Assembly: GCA_964571135.1 (NCBI GenBank)
Contig: CAZMZW010000008.1
Coordinates: 1 to 64,000 of the forward strand
DNA: 64,000 nt
Source: CAZMZW01 sp964571135
GTDB lineage: Bacteria > Chloroflexota > Anaerolineae > Anaerolineales > Anaerolineaceae
Direction: 5' to 3'
Made by a program: the position numbers and the translations under genes. Position 1 is the first letter of the stretch; the number at the start of each line of letters is the position of its first letter. Below are positions 41,575 through 51,795 of this stretch, one piece after another. A model generated the notes under the pieces. That model was given only the letters and a program-made list of their open reading frames with translations, searched no databases and was not told where the DNA came from.

Positions 41575-42927
41575 ATGACAGAGCAAGATGACAGATATCA
41601 ATTAACATTAGATTATTTATATAGTTTTGTTGACCATAGTCTGACCCGGAATTTAAGATACTCTCCTGAAAAATTTAATTTAGAAAGAATGAGAGCTTTT
41701 GTCAATTTGCTGGGAAATCCGCATTTGGATTACCCGGTTGTACATGTGGCTGGCACTAAGGGAAAAGGGTCTATATGTTCATTAATTGCCAGTGTTTTAT
41801 TATCAGCAAAATATAAAGTTGGATTATACACTTCACCACATTTACAAGAATACGCTGAACGAATTAAAGTAAATGATATTGATATAGAAAAAGACAAATT
41901 AATAAATCTGGTGGAAGAAATAAAACCTATCATAAAGAAAATTGACGGTTTGTCCACTTTTGAAATTACAACCGCACTCGCTTTTTTGTATTTTTCGAGA
42001 AGTAAAGTGGATATCGCTGTTATCGAAGTTGGTTTGGGAGGACGATTAGATGCAACTAATGTTGTTCACCCATTAGTTTCAATTATTTCCACTATTTCGA
42101 AAGACCATGTAAAAATATTAGGTAATACGTTAGAAAAAATTGCGAAAGAAAAGGCTGGGATAATAAAAAATAAAGTCCCCGTGGTAATTTCTAATCAAAA
42201 ACCAAGAATTAGATACTTATTCAATACTTATGCAAAAGAAAATAATTCACCATTATTAGATACACACTTTGATTATAGATATGAATCGACGAAGCAGAGT
42301 TTAGAAGGTCAGGACTTTACCCTTCAGAGCAAAGAGGGTGAAACCATTAATTTACATCTCCCCTTATTAGGAGTACATCAGATTCAAAATGCAATAACTG
42401 CTTATTCCGCTATTCAAATGATTAAGAAAAGTGGATTTGCTATAACCGATCAAAATATTTATAATGGCTTTGCAAAAGTCAAATGGCCTGCTAGATTTGA
42501 GATTATAAGTAAAAAACCATTATTAATCATTGATTCTGCACATAATACCGATTCAATACAAAAGTTGGTCAATACAATAAAAATATTTACCCCAAATAAA
42601 AAAATCATTCTAATATTTGGCACATCAGAAGATAAAGACGTGAAGGGAATGTTAAAAATCCTGATCCCTAATGTGCAATCCTTGATCATTACTCAATCCA
42701 TCCATCCGCGCGCATTGGATGCAGGAAAGATCTTATCAATAGCTCAAAAACAAGGAAAGGACGGAGAATCAATTTCATCCATTCATTTTGCGCTACAGAA
42801 AGCCCTTGAAATTTGGAATGAAAAGTCGGTTATTATTGCCACTGGCAGCATTTTTATTGCGGCTGCAGTTCGAGAAATTTGGATAACTCAATATCAGAAG
42901 AGGATAAATAAAAATTTACAAGTATGA
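41575..42927 (+). CDS. folC: Folylpolyglutamate synthase / dihydrofolate synthase
   Basis: FolC adds glutamate to folates (and often to dihydropteroate), retaining C1 carriers in the cell. The 450-residue Mur-ligase-like protein has the P-loop GTKGKGS (60-66), the TSPHLQEYAERI segment, VIEVGLGGRLDATN, and SAHNTDS near 330, all as expected. The ATG of lon overlaps its last bases, so the two genes are coupled. Folate supply would serve the nearby glycine cleavage system, whose T protein uses tetrahydrofolate, although these genes are about 20 kb apart. Confidence 0.95.
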   Translation: MTEQDDRYQLTLDYLYSFVDHSLTRNLRYSPEKFNLERMRAFVNLLGNPHLDYPVVHVAGTKGKGSICSLIASVLLSAKYKVGLYTSPHLQEYAERIKVNDIDIEKDKLINLVEEIKPIIKKIDGLSTFEITTALAFLYFSRSKVDIAVIEVGLGGRLDATNVVHPLVSIISTISKDHVKILGNTLEKIAKEKAGIIKNKVPVVISNQKPRIRYLFNTYAKENNSPLLDTHFDYRYESTKQSLEGQDFTLQSKEGETINLHLPLLGVHQIQNAITAYSAIQMIKKSGFAITDQNIYNGFAKVKWPARFEIISKKPLLIIDSAHNTDSIQKLVNTIKIFTPNKKIILIFGTSEDKDVKGMLKILIPNVQSLIITQSIHPRALDAGKILSIAQKQGKDGESISSIHFALQKALEIWNEKSVIIATGSIFIAAAVREIWITQYQKRINKNLQV

Positions 42928-45347
42928 TTCCCGATCATTCTTATAAGCAGGACCATGATTCAGAGGAAATTAGCGCTGCGCTTTACCAGCGATCTGAAGA
43001 ACTATATCAAATCCCAAATACTTCAACGAATGCTGAAGGGCTAATCGAGTGCCCTGCAATTATTTTGAATGAGGTTGTTGTTTTTCCCCGAATGGTTTCC
43101 CCGATATTCATTACCTCTGGCATAAATCTTTCGGCTATTAGAGAAGCACAAGAAAAACAACAAACTGTAATTACATTAATCCCAAAAAGCCTAAAGATAA
43201 AAAACGATGGGAAGGATTCATTTTTACCTGTGGCTGTAGAGGTAGCAGTTGGGCAATTATTAAATATTTCTGAAGGGAATAGTTCGGCTCTTATACAAGG
43301 TAGACGACGGGTACAAATTATTGAGGTTTCTTTAAAAGGATTTTTTCCCCGTGCATTAGCCAGGCCAATTAATGAACCGGCTCATGCTGACCGGGTTACA
43401 AAAGCGCTCATGAGAACTACCTGTAATTTATTCGAAAGATGTGTTCAGCATGACCGTAGCCTTCCTGACGAAGCCAATGTATTTTCTTCGAATATCAATG
43501 AGCCGGGGTGGTTGGCAGATATGGTTGCAACTGCGATTTCACCATCACTTGAAAATAGGAAAAAATTTATTTCAATTGTGAACCCAAAAGAAAGATTATC
43601 ATTTCTGAATACTTTATTAGCCCAGGAATTGGATGTTCTTTTACTTGAAGAAAACATACAAACAAAAGTTCAAAAAGAAGTTGATAAAAGCCAGCGCGAA
43701 TTTTATCTGCGTGAACAAATTAAGGCAATCCAAATCGAATTAGGAGAGGGGGATATATGGGAACAAGAGATCCAAAAATATCGGAAAAGAATAAAAGAAA
43801 TTAATCTACCAAATGAGATCTCTTTGGTAGCTCTAAAAGAAGTGGAAAAACTTTCCAATGGCTCTTCATTATCTCCAGATGTTGGAATAATTCGTAATTA
43901 TCTGGATTGGATTCTAGAATTGCCGTGGAATAAATATTCGGATGATAACTTATCGGTAAATCATGCGTCACGCATATTGAAAAAAAACCATTTTGGTTTG
44001 AACAAAGCAAAAGATAGAATTCTCGAATATATTGCAGTTAAAAGTTTGAAACCTGAAAAATCAAAGCAACCCATCTTATGTTTTATTGGTCCTCCTGGTA
44101 CTGGAAAAACATCACTTGGAAATTCGATTGCCGAGGCACTTGGAAGAAAGTTTGTCCGAATTTCTCTTGGAGGTGTTCGTGATGAGGCAGAAATCCGTGG
44201 TCACAGGAGAACATATATTGGGGCTTTACCTGGTCGGATTATTCAGACTATGAAGCGCGCAGGAACAATGAATCCATTATTTATGCTGGACGAGGTGGAT
44301 AAGTTAGGTACAGATTTTAGAGGAGACCCAAGCGCCGCTTTATTGGAAGTTCTTGATCCTGAACAAAATTACTCATTTTCTGATCATTATCTTGAAATCC
44401 CTTTTGATTTATCCGATGTTATGTTCATCACAACAGCGAATTCAACTGAAAATATACCAGCTGCTTTGCTGGATCGGATGGAAGTGATCGAGTTTCCTGG
44501 CTATATAGAAGAAGAAAAATCGGAAATTGCTCGAAGATTCCTGCTACCTAAACAAAAAATGGAAAATGGGTTAGGCGAAAAGGATTTCGAATTAGATTCA
44601 ACAGCGTTAATCAAGATTATTCGAGATTACACTTTTGAGGCTGGCGTCCGAAATTTGGAACGAGAGATTGGAAGACTTTGTAGAAAAATATCGAGAAAGA
44701 AATCTGAGCATAAAAATTACCCGGCACATATTACAATTAAAAACCTACATACTGCTTTAGGACCTTCACAGTACTTCACATTTGAAGCTGAGCATGATGA
44801 TGAGGTTGGAGTTGGAACTGCAGTTGCCTGGACTGAAAATGGGGGTGAAATAATGCCAGTTGAAATACTGATCTTTGAAGGAAAAGGAAATATGCAAATT
44901 ACCGGACAAGTGGGGGAAATAATGCAGGAATCAGCGCAAGCAGCTCTATCATATCTAAAATCCAGGGCAAAAGATTTTCAGATAGATTCTGATTTATTTG
45001 AAAAAGTGGATATACATATTCACATCCCTGAAGGGGCTATCCCTAAAGATGGACCCAGCGCTGGTGTAACAATAGCTACGACACTTGTCTCTGCATTTAC
45101 AAAAAGAAAAGTACATAAAGAGATCGGTATGACAGGAGAAATAACTTTACGAGGAAAAGTGCTTCAAGTGGGTGGGATAAGAGAAAAAGTGCTTGCCGCG
45201 CATCGTGCGGGACTTAAGAAAGTCATTTTGCCTAAGAACAATATGAAAGATTTGGTTGATATTCCCCAGAAAGCCATTAAAGAATTAACGATAATCCCTG
45301 TTGAACATATCGATGAAATAATAAAAGTTGCCTTATATTCAAAATAA
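42924..45347 (+). CDS. lon: ATP-dependent protease La (first Lon copy)
   Basis: Lon is a soluble AAA+ serine protease that degrades misfolded and regulatory proteins. The 807-residue protein has the N-terminal substrate domain, a coiled-coil stretch, Walker A GPPGTGKT (389-396), Walker B FMLDEVD and the catalytic dyad S712 in PKDGPSAG and K755 in REKVLAA, 43 residues apart as in E. coli. The start overlaps folC (ATGA). A second lon at 55572-58043 encodes a protein with the same organisation but a divergent N-terminus, so one copy may have a specialised role. The stop is one base from the convergent coiled-coil gene, with no terminator visible. Confidence 0.96.
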   Translation: MIPDHSYKQDHDSEEISAALYQRSEELYQIPNTSTNAEGLIECPAIILNEVVVFPRMVSPIFITSGINLSAIREAQEKQQTVITLIPKSLKIKNDGKDSFLPVAVEVAVGQLLNISEGNSSALIQGRRRVQIIEVSLKGFFPRALARPINEPAHADRVTKALMRTTCNLFERCVQHDRSLPDEANVFSSNINEPGWLADMVATAISPSLENRKKFISIVNPKERLSFLNTLLAQELDVLLLEENIQTKVQKEVDKSQREFYLREQIKAIQIELGEGDIWEQEIQKYRKRIKEINLPNEISLVALKEVEKLSNGSSLSPDVGIIRNYLDWILELPWNKYSDDNLSVNHASRILKKNHFGLNKAKDRILEYIAVKSLKPEKSKQPILCFIGPPGTGKTSLGNSIAEALGRKFVRISLGGVRDEAEIRGHRRTYIGALPGRIIQTMKRAGTMNPLFMLDEVDKLGTDFRGDPSAALLEVLDPEQNYSFSDHYLEIPFDLSDVMFITTANSTENIPAALLDRMEVIEFPGYIEEEKSEIARRFLLPKQKMENGLGEKDFELDSTALIKIIRDYTFEAGVRNLEREIGRLCRKISRKKSEHKNYPAHITIKNLHTALGPSQYFTFEAEHDDEVGVGTAVAWTENGGEIMPVEILIFEGKGNMQITGQVGEIMQESAQAALSYLKSRAKDFQIDSDLFEKVDIHIHIPEGAIPKDGPSAGVTIATTLVSAFTKRKVHKEIGMTGEITLRGKVLQVGGIREKVLAAHRAGLKKVILPKNNMKDLVDIPQKAIKELTIIPVEHIDEIIKVALYSK

Positions 45348-45348
45348 A

Positions 45349-45834
45349 TTAAGCTTCTTTAGGAATATCTTCATTATTTGATTTTGGTTTTTGTTCCTGT
45401 TCAAGAGTTTGAATGCCTCTTCTCACTTCTGCAAGATTCCGTTCTAATTTTATTTGCAGATTGACGAGGGTTTCCAATGCATATTTATCCGCTTCTTTAC
45501 GGATAAAAGCGGCATTTTCCTTCGCCTGCGAATCGATTTGTTCTGCCCTCAACTTAGCCGATTGAACAATATTATCCCTCTCAACCATCTGAATTCCCTT
45601 TTCACGCGCAGCATTTATTGTACGCGCACCTTCTTCTGAAGACTGTGCCAGAATTCTATCCTTCTGGCTGATAATTTGTTGTGCTGTTTTTATTTCTTCA
45701 GGAATTGATAAACGCATCTGATCGATTAAATCAAGCAGCCTATCTTCATCAACCATAATTTTTCTTGTTCCTAAAAATGGTTTGCTTTCATTGAATAATT
45801 CTTCTAAACGATCTACCAGATGCAAGATATCCAT
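45349..45834 (-). CDS. Coiled-coil protein of unknown function (DivIVA/ATPase-b-like)
   Basis: This 161-residue, highly charged protein is predicted almost entirely coiled coil from about 40 to 145, with a short N-terminal LVDRLEELFNES segment. No signal or membrane segment. It resembles Chloroflexota proteins annotated as DivIVA-like or ATP synthase subunit B/H-like, but I cannot assign a function. The ATG has an AGGAA site. It is the last gene of the recG-coaD run. Confidence 0.7.
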   Translation of the reverse strand: MDILHLVDRLEELFNESKPFLGTRKIMVDEDRLLDLIDQMRLSIPEEIKTAQQIISQKDRILAQSSEEGARTINAAREKGIQMVERDNIVQSAKLRAEQIDSQAKENAAFIRKEADKYALETLVNLQIKLERNLAEVRRGIQTLEQEQKPKSNNEDIPKEA

Positions 45835-45873
45835 ATCGTTCCTTTAGCTTTAATTACTAGTCAAATTATCCCA

Positions 45874-46395
45874 TTAATCACGAAGTGTGGTTTGTTGATC
45901 GAACTGTTGATTCTCACTAAGCTCAGAAAAGCGCTTCTTAAATGCTTTTTCCACATGAAGGGGAACCATACTTGATACATTCCCATTCAACGCAGCGATC
46001 TCTCTAACGGTTGTTGAGGAAAGAAAAGTATGTTCTTCACTGGTAATCAACGCAACTACTTCAATATCTTTTGCCAAGCGATGGTTGGCCAAAGCCATCC
46101 TAAATTCAAGTTCAAAGTCAGAAAAAACCCTCAAACCTCTTACAATTACTTGGGCATTGATATCGTGGCATAACTCAACGGTTAACCCGCTATAACCCAT
46201 AACCACAATTTTTGGATCATCAAATGCTTTATTAACCATTTCGATCCTTTCTGCCGGTGAGAAGAGCAGGTTTTTAAGAGGGCGATCATAGACTGCCACA
46301 ATCACCTGATCAAAAAGCCGCGAAGCCCTTTGCGCAATATCAATGTGTCCAAAGTGAATCGGGTCAAACGTCCCTGGAAATATAGCTTTTACCAT
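45874..46395 (-). CDS. coaD: Phosphopantetheine adenylyltransferase
   Basis: CoaD transfers AMP from ATP to 4'-phosphopantetheine, the penultimate step of coenzyme A synthesis. The 173-residue protein has the nucleotidyltransferase motif GTFDPIHFGHIDI (8-20) and the substrate-binding SSTTVREI near the C-terminus, with RGLRVFSDFE between. Its length is slightly above the usual 160 because of a polar C-terminal tail. GGGAG precedes the ATG. It follows recG by 14 bases. Confidence 0.96.
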   Translation of the reverse strand: MVKAIFPGTFDPIHFGHIDIAQRASRLFDQVIVAVYDRPLKNLLFSPAERIEMVNKAFDDPKIVVMGYSGLTVELCHDINAQVIVRGLRVFSDFELEFRMALANHRLAKDIEVVALITSEEHTFLSSTTVREIAALNGNVSSMVPLHVEKAFKKRFSELSENQQFDQQTTLRD

Positions 46396-46409
46396 TTTTC
46401 TCCCAATTA

Positions 46410-48794
46410 TTAGCTCACGTCTCCACTTTTACTTGGCCAATAAGTTTCCAATTCTTGCCGCAACCAATAATTTTCTTGAGATAACAATTCTGGATCATTT
46501 TTGAATATTTTCTGGGCAGCTTTTCGGGCTCGAAGAATTAAATCCAAATCTGTTAATGATGCTAATTTTAAACCTAAATACCCAGATTGACGTGTTCCCA
46601 GAAAATCACCCGGACCACGATGTTTTAAGTCGTATTCTGCCAATTTAAATCCATCATTGGTTTCAGCCATTATGGATAGGCGTTCATTTTCGAAATTATT
46701 TTCAATATCCGGAATGAGTAAACAATAAGATTGTGATTGCCCTCTTCCTACCCGGCCACGGATTTGATGTAATTGAGACAAACCAAAATGATTGGCACTC
46801 TCAATAAGGACGATGGTTGCATTCGGAATATCCAATCCGACCTCAATCACTGAAGTTGAGATCAGGATATCATATTCTTTATCGCGGAATTTTCTCATGA
46901 TCTCATCTTTTTCTAATTGTTTTAAACGTCCATGCATGAGCCCAACCTTTAAGTGAGGAAAGACCTGGGATTGAATACGTTCGTATTCATTTATTGCTGC
47001 CTTGCGAATTTCATCATCTTCACTTTCGATTAATGGGTAAATTATAAAAGCTTGATGTAATTTATCGATCTGAAATTGGATTAATTGATATGCACGTTCA
47101 CGTTCATTGGGAAGCATCACATGCGTTTCAATTGGAATACGGCCAACTGGCATTTCGTCAATTACAGAGAGGTCAAGGTCCCCATAAATAGTTAATGCTA
47201 ATGATCGTGGAATTGGGGTCGCGCTCATCACCAGGAGGTGAGGATTTACTCCTTTACTTCTTAGTGCCGCTCTTTGACCTACTCCAAACCGATGCTGTTC
47301 ATCAATAATCACAAGTTGAAGCCACTTAAATTTAATTGGATCTTCAATCAACGCATGTGTGCCAATCACAACCTTTATTTCACCAGAAGCCAGTCTCTTA
47401 CGGATGATCGCTTTCTCATTTTCAGGTGTGTCACCGATTAGTAACGCAATTTCCTCAGATCTTAAAATTGGTTTCTCTTCGTTCGGATTTGTAAGCATTT
47501 GGGTCAAATTACGAAAATGTTGTTCTGCCAATATGCTTGTAGGGGCTAAAAACGCTGATTGTGCACTTCTCTGAAGTGTAATTATTATGGCAATACATGC
47601 AATAACCGTTTTTCCTGAACCAACATCCCCCTGAATCAAACGATTCATAGGTTTTCCTGAGCCAAGATCGGCTCTGATTTCATCCAGTACCTTTATTTGC
47701 GAGTTTGTTAGCTTAAATGGTAATCTAGTAATAAACGATTGTAAATTTGCAGGATCAATATCATAAATTTCGGCTTGATTTCTTTCCCATTTCAGTTTTT
47801 GGGACATTACTCCAAGTTGTAAAAATAATATCTCATCAAAAGATAATCGTTGTTTTGCCTTTAGGAGAAGATTATTATTATTTGGAAAATGGATGTTCGT
47901 AATTGCATTTGATAAAACAACCAGGCTTTCCTCTCTACGGATATCCTCAGGCAAATAATCATGAATGCGTGAAGCCCAGTAATTGACAGTCTCAAACATG
48001 ATTCGGCGAATACTTTTTTGGGTAATGCCTGATGTGAGTGGATAAAAAGGCACAATTCGATTTGTATGAAGTTGTTCGCGATCTATACTCTCAGCTTCTG
48101 GATTGTTCATTGTTAAACGACCGAGATACATTTCAATTTTCCCGGAAAGAATTAATTGCTTTCCTTTGGGAAAACTTTTAAGAAGCCACGGTTGGTTAAA
48201 CCATGTGACCCTTAAATAGCCTGTGCCATCACTTACCACAGCTTCAATTATTTTCAACTTTCGATTGCCTGCTGATCGCATGCCAATGCTATTTACAACT
48301 GCAACAATCGATATTTCTTCTCCATAATTCAACCGATTTATCGGCTTAAGAGTGCTCAAATCCCAGTATCGTCTTGGATAAAAATGGAGCAGGTCTTTAA
48401 TCGTAATCAGATGAAGCTTTTCCAGAAGCTTTGCGGTTTGACCACCAATTCGGTTTATTACTGTGATTGAAGCATTTAGACCAGTATTTGAATTGTTATC
48501 AGAAGTTTTAGTTTTTTGAGAAGGTATGGCGGTCGGTTGAAGATTTAACAATTGATCAAAAATTGTAATGAAATTTGCAATAGCTTTTTTTCTTTCCTGA
48601 AATGGCAATGACTTGTATTTAGATAACAATTGAGTAATTTCTTTAACCTTTTCCTGTGAAATGAGATGTAAAGCGGCTTCAGATTGCCATAAGGGGATAA
48701 GACTTTCAAGCCCACCAATTACTGCTTTATTTTCATAGTTACAATTAATTTCATGGCGAAATAATTTTAATAAATTAATTGCGGAATTACCCAT
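46410..48794 (-). CDS. recG: ATP-dependent DNA helicase RecG
   Basis: RecG reverses stalled replication forks and processes branched DNA. The 794-residue protein has an unusually long N-terminal helical extension (1-about 110) compared with E. coli RecG, then the wedge/OB domain, the helicase with Walker A GDVGSGKT (about 387-394) and DEQH box, and motif VI QIRGRVGRG. The extension resembles that in Chloroflexota and cyanobacterial RecG proteins. The start ATG has no strong ribosome binding site, and an internal start would remove the extension. Confidence 0.95.
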   Translation of the reverse strand: MGNSAINLLKLFRHEINCNYENKAVIGGLESLIPLWQSEAALHLISQEKVKEITQLLSKYKSLPFQERKKAIANFITIFDQLLNLQPTAIPSQKTKTSDNNSNTGLNASITVINRIGGQTAKLLEKLHLITIKDLLHFYPRRYWDLSTLKPINRLNYGEEISIVAVVNSIGMRSAGNRKLKIIEAVVSDGTGYLRVTWFNQPWLLKSFPKGKQLILSGKIEMYLGRLTMNNPEAESIDREQLHTNRIVPFYPLTSGITQKSIRRIMFETVNYWASRIHDYLPEDIRREESLVVLSNAITNIHFPNNNNLLLKAKQRLSFDEILFLQLGVMSQKLKWERNQAEIYDIDPANLQSFITRLPFKLTNSQIKVLDEIRADLGSGKPMNRLIQGDVGSGKTVIACIAIIITLQRSAQSAFLAPTSILAEQHFRNLTQMLTNPNEEKPILRSEEIALLIGDTPENEKAIIRKRLASGEIKVVIGTHALIEDPIKFKWLQLVIIDEQHRFGVGQRAALRSKGVNPHLLVMSATPIPRSLALTIYGDLDLSVIDEMPVGRIPIETHVMLPNERERAYQLIQFQIDKLHQAFIIYPLIESEDDEIRKAAINEYERIQSQVFPHLKVGLMHGRLKQLEKDEIMRKFRDKEYDILISTSVIEVGLDIPNATIVLIESANHFGLSQLHQIRGRVGRGQSQSYCLLIPDIENNFENERLSIMAETNDGFKLAEYDLKHRGPGDFLGTRQSGYLGLKLASLTDLDLILRARKAAQKIFKNDPELLSQENYWLRQELETYWPSKSGDVS

Positions 48795-48834
48795 AGATTA
48801 ATTCTACCAAGATGTTTAACAAAAAAAAGGGCTT

Positions 48835-49686
48835 TCAGATAAATTTATCGAGAACAAAAATCCCCAAAGCTTTTGGTCCTATGATCGAGGCATTTGCAGT
48901 ATTAATTGATTGAAATGAAAATTTTGTGCTTTGGAATTGTTCATTACAATGCGTCTGTAAAGAAATTACTTCTTTAGGTTTTGATGAATTGCCACTAACT
49001 ACAATAAATTCTTGCGGTTGTTCAAATTCATCAATAAAATCCTCAAAGCAAACTAGTAAATATTTCTTTTTATTGATTTTAGTAAGGGGAGAAAATTTAC
49101 CCTCTTCTATTGTGAATAATGGGATGGTTCCGATAAAATCCAAAGCTATCGATTGCGGTACATCAAGAAATTTGGACTGCTGCGCATAGGTAAGATTTGG
49201 ACAATAAAAAATCCCAAAAATATGCGGAATAATTAATCGAATATATTGTGCAACCGAAGAATTGCTTTTTCCTTTATTAATTACCTCTGCCACTTTACTT
49301 ACCATCATTCCTAAACCGTATGAAAAAGTGCCGGAATCGATTAAATGATATTTTATATTTTCGGGCAAAACTTGAAGAATATTTTTTATTTGAGAATAGA
49401 TTGGTGATAGAAAACTGGAAGGGAGCAGAATAAATAATTCTTCAAATTCATTTCTACTATCGATCAATAATTGAATTAATTGCTTGGGTGAGGGTGGGAA
49501 AATGATTGGATGATTTCCAGAATTAATATTGTTTGGTAGAGCATCAATTCCTTTTAATGAAATATCAATGTTTGAATTATTGACAATTGAGATTGATGAT
49601 GGAATCTGCCTGACCAAATCTGCTCCAGGAAATTCCTTTTTTGGAAATTGAACTGAGTTATCAGTGATTATCCCTATCGGTTTCAA
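48835..49686 (-). CDS. DegV family fatty-acid-binding protein (FakB-like)
   Basis: DegV/FakB proteins hold a fatty acid so that FakA can phosphorylate it at the carboxyl group. The 283-residue protein begins MKPIGIITDNSVQF, the DegV start, has the ISTSGTF-type loop as LIDSGTFSYGLGMM, and ends in a domain with VSGNSS. It is shorter and more diverged than typical FakB. The TTG start lies two bases after the fakA stop. Being next to FakA supports the assignment as its partner. The bound lipid is unknown. Confidence 0.82.
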   Translation of the reverse strand: MKPIGIITDNSVQFPKKEFPGADLVRQIPSSISIVNNSNIDISLKGIDALPNNINSGNHPIIFPPSPKQLIQLLIDSRNEFEELFILLPSSFLSPIYSQIKNILQVLPENIKYHLIDSGTFSYGLGMMVSKVAEVINKGKSNSSVAQYIRLIIPHIFGIFYCPNLTYAQQSKFLDVPQSIALDFIGTIPLFTIEEGKFSPLTKINKKKYLLVCFEDFIDEFEQPQEFIVVSGNSSKPKEVISLQTHCNEQFQSTKFSFQSINTANASIIGPKALGIFVLDKFI

Positions 49687-49688
49687 TG

Positions 49689-51377
49689 TTATTCAACTGC
49701 AAAAATGAACTGGTAATAGGGTTGGCCGCCATCATGAACTTCAATTTCTTGCTTGGGAAATGAAGTCTTAATAAATTCAATAATTTCTTCAAGTTCGGAT
49801 TTAGTAATATTCAGCCCAGAAAATATAGTGATATGTTCCTTATTTTCTGTTCCAATTAATTTCAATAGATTTATACAGGAATCTTTTAGACTCTTGGATG
49901 AATCAACTAAAACGCCATTATGCAGTGCAATTATTTCACCTTTGTTGACTTTTACGTTGTTGATGGTGATCGAACGCGTTGCTATTGTAATCTCTCCGGT
50001 TTCCACTTCTCCAATCGCGTCTTTCATTTCCCTGCAAATTGACTCAAAATCGCCATCAGGATCAAGGTGAAGGCATGCGGATAAACCTTGCGGAACACTT
50101 TTTGAAGGAATGACAATCACATTTTTATGTGTTGCACTTTTAGCGGTCTCTGCAGCCAGAATTATATTTTTATTGTTTGGCAAAATAATAATATTATTAG
50201 TTGGTAGGTCCTTGAAGGCATCCAAGAGTTCTTCCGTACTCGGATTCATGGTTTGTCCACCTTCAACAACTGCAGCAACGCCCAAGCTTTGAAATATTTT
50301 TGTTATCCCCTTTCCTGGTGAGACTGCAATAACAGCAATTTGTCCTTCTTTAATGAATGGTTTGGAAATCTCATTCTGCTTAGGTTGATTTCCCATCTGC
50401 TCCAATAAATTTTCAATATATACTTTCTTGATAGTTCCATACTTCTTTACGTACTCAAGGGGTAAATATTGATTTTCAGTAGAGGTATGAATATGCATAC
50501 GGTATAAATTCTCACCTTCACCTAATTGAATTGAAGTACCAATTTCAGAAAGCTCAGCATAGAATTGTTTTAAATCCAATGGATTAGTTGGCGTAAAATC
50601 AACAACTATTTCGAAATCTTGTCCCGGTTCAATAGCATCATTGAAGTTGAGTAATTTATCAACAGGAGTTGAGGCATTTTTATCTAACGCACTAACTTCT
50701 AGTTCTAGTGGTAAATTATTGATGAAACGCTGCATACCTTCCAGGAAAAAGTAAAGTCCCTTGCCCCCGGAATCGACTACGCCGGCTTGTTTTAGGATCG
50801 GTAAAAGGTTGGGAGTGTTTTGGACGGATTTATCTGCTTCTTTGATAATGATCGTCAGAATTTCCGTTAAATCAGTTGAACTTGAAAAAGCATCCTCAGC
50901 AGCATGCGCAATATCTTTAGCGACTGTAAGGATGGTTCCTTCCACAGGGCGGACAACACCTTTGTAGGCTGTATTACGACTTTCGTTCAATGCCTGCACA
51001 AATAATTGGGCATCCATTACAGGTTGATCATCCAATATGCGGGCGAATCCACGGAGCAATTGTGAAAGAATCACACCTGAATTCCCGCGAGCTCCCATCA
51101 AAGCACCCTGAGAGATTAATCGGGCAATTTTCCCAATATTTTGCTCATTGTTATCAGCGACTTCACTATATGCAGATTTGAGTGTGAGGAACATATTTGT
51201 TCCGGTATCGCCATCTGGTACTGGAAATACATTCAATGAATTAATGGTCTGTTGATTAGTTTTCACCCAGAGAATTCCAGCATTAAACAACTCTTTTAAT
51301 ACCTGACCATTAATACTTTGATATTTAACAATTTTGGTTGAATCCACAAATTGTGGATCTATGGTATTTTGTGGCAT
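49689..51377 (-). CDS. fakA: DAK2 domain fatty acid kinase (FakA/YloV)
   Basis: FakA phosphorylates FakB-bound fatty acids, feeding phospholipid synthesis. The 562-residue protein has the DAK2/DhaL nucleotide domain (about 20-215) with NVFPVPDGDTGTNMF, a GARGNSGVILSQLLRGF segment, and the C-terminal DegV-like YloV region (about 300-560). Start ATG has an AGGT site. Order asp23, fakA, fakB, recG resembles the yloU-yloV-recG arrangement of Bacillus, with rpmB divergent upstream, also as in Bacillus. Confidence 0.94.
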   Translation of the reverse strand: MPQNTIDPQFVDSTKIVKYQSINGQVLKELFNAGILWVKTNQQTINSLNVFPVPDGDTGTNMFLTLKSAYSEVADNNEQNIGKIARLISQGALMGARGNSGVILSQLLRGFARILDDQPVMDAQLFVQALNESRNTAYKGVVRPVEGTILTVAKDIAHAAEDAFSSSTDLTEILTIIIKEADKSVQNTPNLLPILKQAGVVDSGGKGLYFFLEGMQRFINNLPLELEVSALDKNASTPVDKLLNFNDAIEPGQDFEIVVDFTPTNPLDLKQFYAELSEIGTSIQLGEGENLYRMHIHTSTENQYLPLEYVKKYGTIKKVYIENLLEQMGNQPKQNEISKPFIKEGQIAVIAVSPGKGITKIFQSLGVAAVVEGGQTMNPSTEELLDAFKDLPTNNIIILPNNKNIILAAETAKSATHKNVIVIPSKSVPQGLSACLHLDPDGDFESICREMKDAIGEVETGEITIATRSITINNVKVNKGEIIALHNGVLVDSSKSLKDSCINLLKLIGTENKEHITIFSGLNITKSELEEIIEFIKTSFPKQEIEVHDGGQPYYQFIFAVE

Positions 51378-51409
51378 TCAGTAACCTATATTTTGGATAT
51401 TTAAAATTA

Positions 51410-51766
51410 TCAATCAGCATTGCTGACGCGCAATCCTCGAACATGAACATTTACTGCACTGACTGAAATCCCTATCATTTTTTCTATTTGGAATTTAACG
51501 CTATGGGAAACACTTTCCGCGACGGAAGATATCCGTGTTCCATATTCAATAATAATATACAAATCAATTTTTATTGAGTTGCCATCATAATTCACAATCA
51601 CACCTGACGCGGGGTCATTAAACAGTAATTTAGATATTCCCCGCACGATATCTTTATCAGCCATGCCTACAACACCGTATGATTCAAGTGCTGATTGATA
51701 TGCGATGGTAGCAATGGTGTGATTCGAAACGTAAACCTTGCCTGTTTGATTCATTTTATCTTCCAT
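51410..51766 (-). CDS. Asp23/Gls24 family protein (YloU-like)
   Basis: Asp23/Gls24 proteins are linked to the cell envelope and alkaline-stress responses, of unclear biochemistry. The 118-residue protein has the typical TIATIAYQSALESYGVVGM and a C-terminal VNVHVRGLRV. The frame opens at 51790, but ATG 51766 follows AAAGGT by seven bases and starts at the usual family N-terminus. It is 33 bases upstream of fakA on the minus strand and divergent from rpmB. Confidence 0.9.
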   Translation of the reverse strand: MEDKMNQTGKVYVSNHTIATIAYQSALESYGVVGMADKDIVRGISKLLFNDPASGVIVNYDGNSIKIDLYIIIEYGTRISSVAESVSHSVKFQIEKMIGISVSAVNVHVRGLRVSNAD

Positions 51767-51795
51767 TGTTTTACCTTTTATATTAACCAATTTTC

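Noticed and set aside
41491..41601. N-terminal extension of the DUF503 protein
   Set aside because: The extra residues are hydrophobic and unlike the family, and ATG 41490 matches its usual start.
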